Assembly (NCBI GenBank): GCA_002839415.1
Contig: PGXZ01000002.1
Location: 29,199 to 93,198, forward strand
Source: Candidatus Saccharibacteria bacterium HGW-Saccharibacteria-1
GTDB taxonomy: Bacteria > Patescibacteriota > Saccharimonadia > Saccharimonadales > Saccharimonadaceae
Reading direction: 5' to 3'
DNA length: 64,000 bases
The notes under the pieces were generated by a model. It saw nothing but the letters and a program-made list of their open reading frames with translations, was not told the origin of the DNA and searched no databases. This document shows positions 62,858 to 64,000 of the stretch, one piece after another (position 1 is the first letter of the stretch; each line of letters begins with the position of its first letter). Made by a program: the position numbers and the translations under genes.

Positions 62858-63337
62858 GTGGTGCCGATAATTACAGATAGAGATGATATGAAAGACGTAA
62901 TAATTGACGAATACATAGATTGTATCAGTGACTTGCTGAGTGAAGAAATTGTCTGGTCGATGGATGATTTGCCTCATCATGCTGATGTTAGCTGTTTAGA
63001 CCACTGTTTTAATGTGTCATTTTTAAGTTTTTCGATTTGTAAGCGGTTGGGATTTGACTATCGAGCGGCTGCTAGGGGCGGATTGTTGCACGATTTCTTT
63101 TTATATGATTGGCATGGTACGAAGTGGAGGAATGTTCATGGGATAAAACATCCTAAATTGGCATTAGCGAATGCTAGGCGATATTTTGAAATCAGCAATA
63201 AGGAAGCTTCAATAATTAAAAAACATATGTGGCCGCTAACGATCTTTCCGGCGCTTCACAAGGAAGCTTATGTGGTGATGTTGGTTGATAAATATTGTAC
63301 GATTATGGAAATATTACGGCTAAAAACTAAAAAGTAG
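62858..63337 (+). CDS. HD-domain phosphohydrolase
   Basis: 159 aa from GTG 62858. GTG 62861 and ATG 62888 are alternative starts; a TATAAT at 62828-62833 and lack of a ribosome binding site leave the choice open. The HD fold is visible: 'DVSCLDHCFNVSFLSF' (first His), 'AARGGLLHDFFLYDW' (the HD pair) and 'ISNKEASIIKKHMWPLT' with a late His. 'VVMLVDKYCTIME' supplies the final Asp. Metal-dependent nucleotide or phosphate hydrolysis is likely; substrate unknown. Confidence 0.85.
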   Translation: MVPIITDRDDMKDVIIDEYIDCISDLLSEEIVWSMDDLPHHADVSCLDHCFNVSFLSFSICKRLGFDYRAAARGGLLHDFFLYDWHGTKWRNVHGIKHPKLALANARRYFEISNKEASIIKKHMWPLTIFPALHKEAYVVMLVDKYCTIMEILRLKTKK

Positions 63338-63373
63338 CTCTGGTTAAAAGTATCTATAAAAGCCAACATAGTT

Positions 63374-63379
63374 TATAAT
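63374..63379 (+). promoter_or_regulatory. -10 box of the helicase gene
   Basis: TATAAT ends 8 nt before ATG 63388. Confidence 0.6.
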
Positions 63380-63387
63380 TAGTCTTA

Positions 63388-64000
63388 ATGAAACAGGGGA
63401 TGGCACTTGAGGTTATGCTTTCGGGAGAAAGTGTTTTGCTAACTGGCCCAGCGGGGGCTGGCAAGACTTTTGTGTTGAATCAATTTATTCGTCAAGCTAA
63501 GGGCGATGGAAAACATATATCTGTAACTGCGACGACGGGATTGGCGGCGACGCACCTGGGTGGGGCAACGATTCACTCGTGGAGTGGAATTGGTATAAAT
63601 GACGAGCTGTCCAGTAATTTCTTAGATTCGATGGCTAAGGGGCGACGAGAAATTATTGAAAAGACTGATGTGCTGATAATTGATGAGATTAGTATGTTGC
63701 ATGACTTTCGCCTGGATATGATTGATGAGGTTTGTCGGGCTGTCAGAATGAAAGATGTACCATTCGGTGGGATTCAACTGATTATGAGCGGCGACTTCTT
63801 TCAATTGCCACCAATTAACCGTGGTGATTCGCGGGCGGGTGGTTTTGTAGTTAATAGCGAAGTTTGGCGTGAACTTGAGCCGGTTATTTGCTATTTGGAA
63901 GAGCAGCATCGCCAAGATGACGAACAATTGCTGGATATTTTGAATGCACTTCGGGCGGGCGATTTGAGGCGACATCATGCGCAGTGTTTATTGGATCGAG
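63388..64000 (+). CDS. PIF1-like ATP-dependent DNA helicase, 3' end beyond the window
   Basis: The ORF track missed this gene because no stop lies in the window. The first 204 residues carry the PIF1/RecD-type SF1B motor: Walker A 'VLLTGPAGAGKTFVLNQF', 'TATTGLAATHLGGATIHSWSGIG' (motif Ia), Walker B 'DVLIIDEISMLHDFRLDMIDEV' and 'GGIQLIMSGDFFQLPPI' (motif III). 'LEEQHRQDDEQLLDILNALRAGD' is typical PIF1 motif text. Start ATG 63388 is 8 nt from a -10 box. PIF1 helicases unwind forks, G-quadruplexes and R-loops. Confidence 0.93.
   Translation, partial: MKQGMALEVMLSGESVLLTGPAGAGKTFVLNQFIRQAKGDGKHISVTATTGLAATHLGGATIHSWSGIGINDELSSNFLDSMAKGRREIIEKTDVLIIDEISMLHDFRLDMIDEVCRAVRMKDVPFGGIQLIMSGDFFQLPPINRGDSRAGGFVVNSEVWRELEPVICYLEEQHRQDDEQLLDILNALRAGDLRRHHAQCLLDR

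Noticed and set aside
62858-62887. Extra N-terminal residues of the HD protein as certain coding sequence
   Set aside because: Start choice between GTG 62858, GTG 62861 and ATG 62888 cannot be settled; I kept the longest frame but do not claim the first ten residues.

Overview
The window is a dense, AT-rich bacterial segment with short intergenic gaps, reduced gene families and standard stop codons. TGA is used as stop, and both RF1 and RF2 are present. This fits the Patescibacteria/CPR group, most likely Candidatus Saccharibacteria (TM7). That placement is my inference from gene content: a type-B L31, a MurD2/MurL-type D-Glu route, pilin-FGE fusions and DUF5663-like small proteins. No rRNA, tRNA, CRISPR array, transposase or integrase was seen.

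Layout. 0-6 kb: tail of a gene, a cadherin/Ig-like surface protein, a CAP-domain membrane protein, L21, ParA-ParB and signal peptidase I. 6-11 kb: an LCP cell-wall ligase, a membrane protein, prmC-prfA and L31 on the minus strand. 11-17 kb: rpsB-tsf, a pseudopilin with an FGE/C-type-lectin-like C-terminus, frr-uppS-rseP and a CPBP protease. 17-31 kb: greA, lysS, two tandem DUF2207 proteins, a PadR/HAAS-PspC/MacB-type ABC operon, a beta-helix protein and serS. 31-36.6 kb: accessory zone with an orphan 592-aa protein, a TrmB-like regulator and two orphan proteins set among unusually hairpin-rich non-coding DNA. 36.6-45 kb: hpf, secA, an M16 peptidase, a MurD-type ligase, a MurL-type epimerase and prfB. 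45-50 kb: ftsE-ftsX, a CHAP hydrolase, an S41 protease and a response regulator. 50-57 kb: L27, a TRM11-like methylase, a UPF0104 protein, xseA-xseB, a two-component pair and recO. 57-64 kb: a TPR-like protein, glyS, a 28-aa Lys-rich ORF, RNase HI with a DUF4868/KwaB-like protein, a helix-rich protein, a DUF5663-like protein, an HD protein and the start of a PIF1-like helicase.

Much of the window serves the envelope: LCP ligase, UppS, MurD2/MurL, FtsEX with a CHAP hydrolase, RseP, signal peptidase, SecA and an envelope-stress-like PadR/PspC/ABC operon. Translation genes fill most of the rest.

Three observations stand out. (1) About 2.7 kb (33.96-36.65 kb) holds strong hairpins, at least one good promoter and multi-helix RNA-like folds around two orphan proteins; this is the best candidate here for an undescribed element. 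(2) At least 18 genes have a TATAAT-like -10 box ending only 6-13 nt before the start codon, which implies widespread leaderless or near-leaderless mRNAs. (3) A MurD-type ligase overlaps a MurL-type epimerase by four bases, which implies the alternative L-Glu addition/epimerisation route to muropeptide D-Glu.
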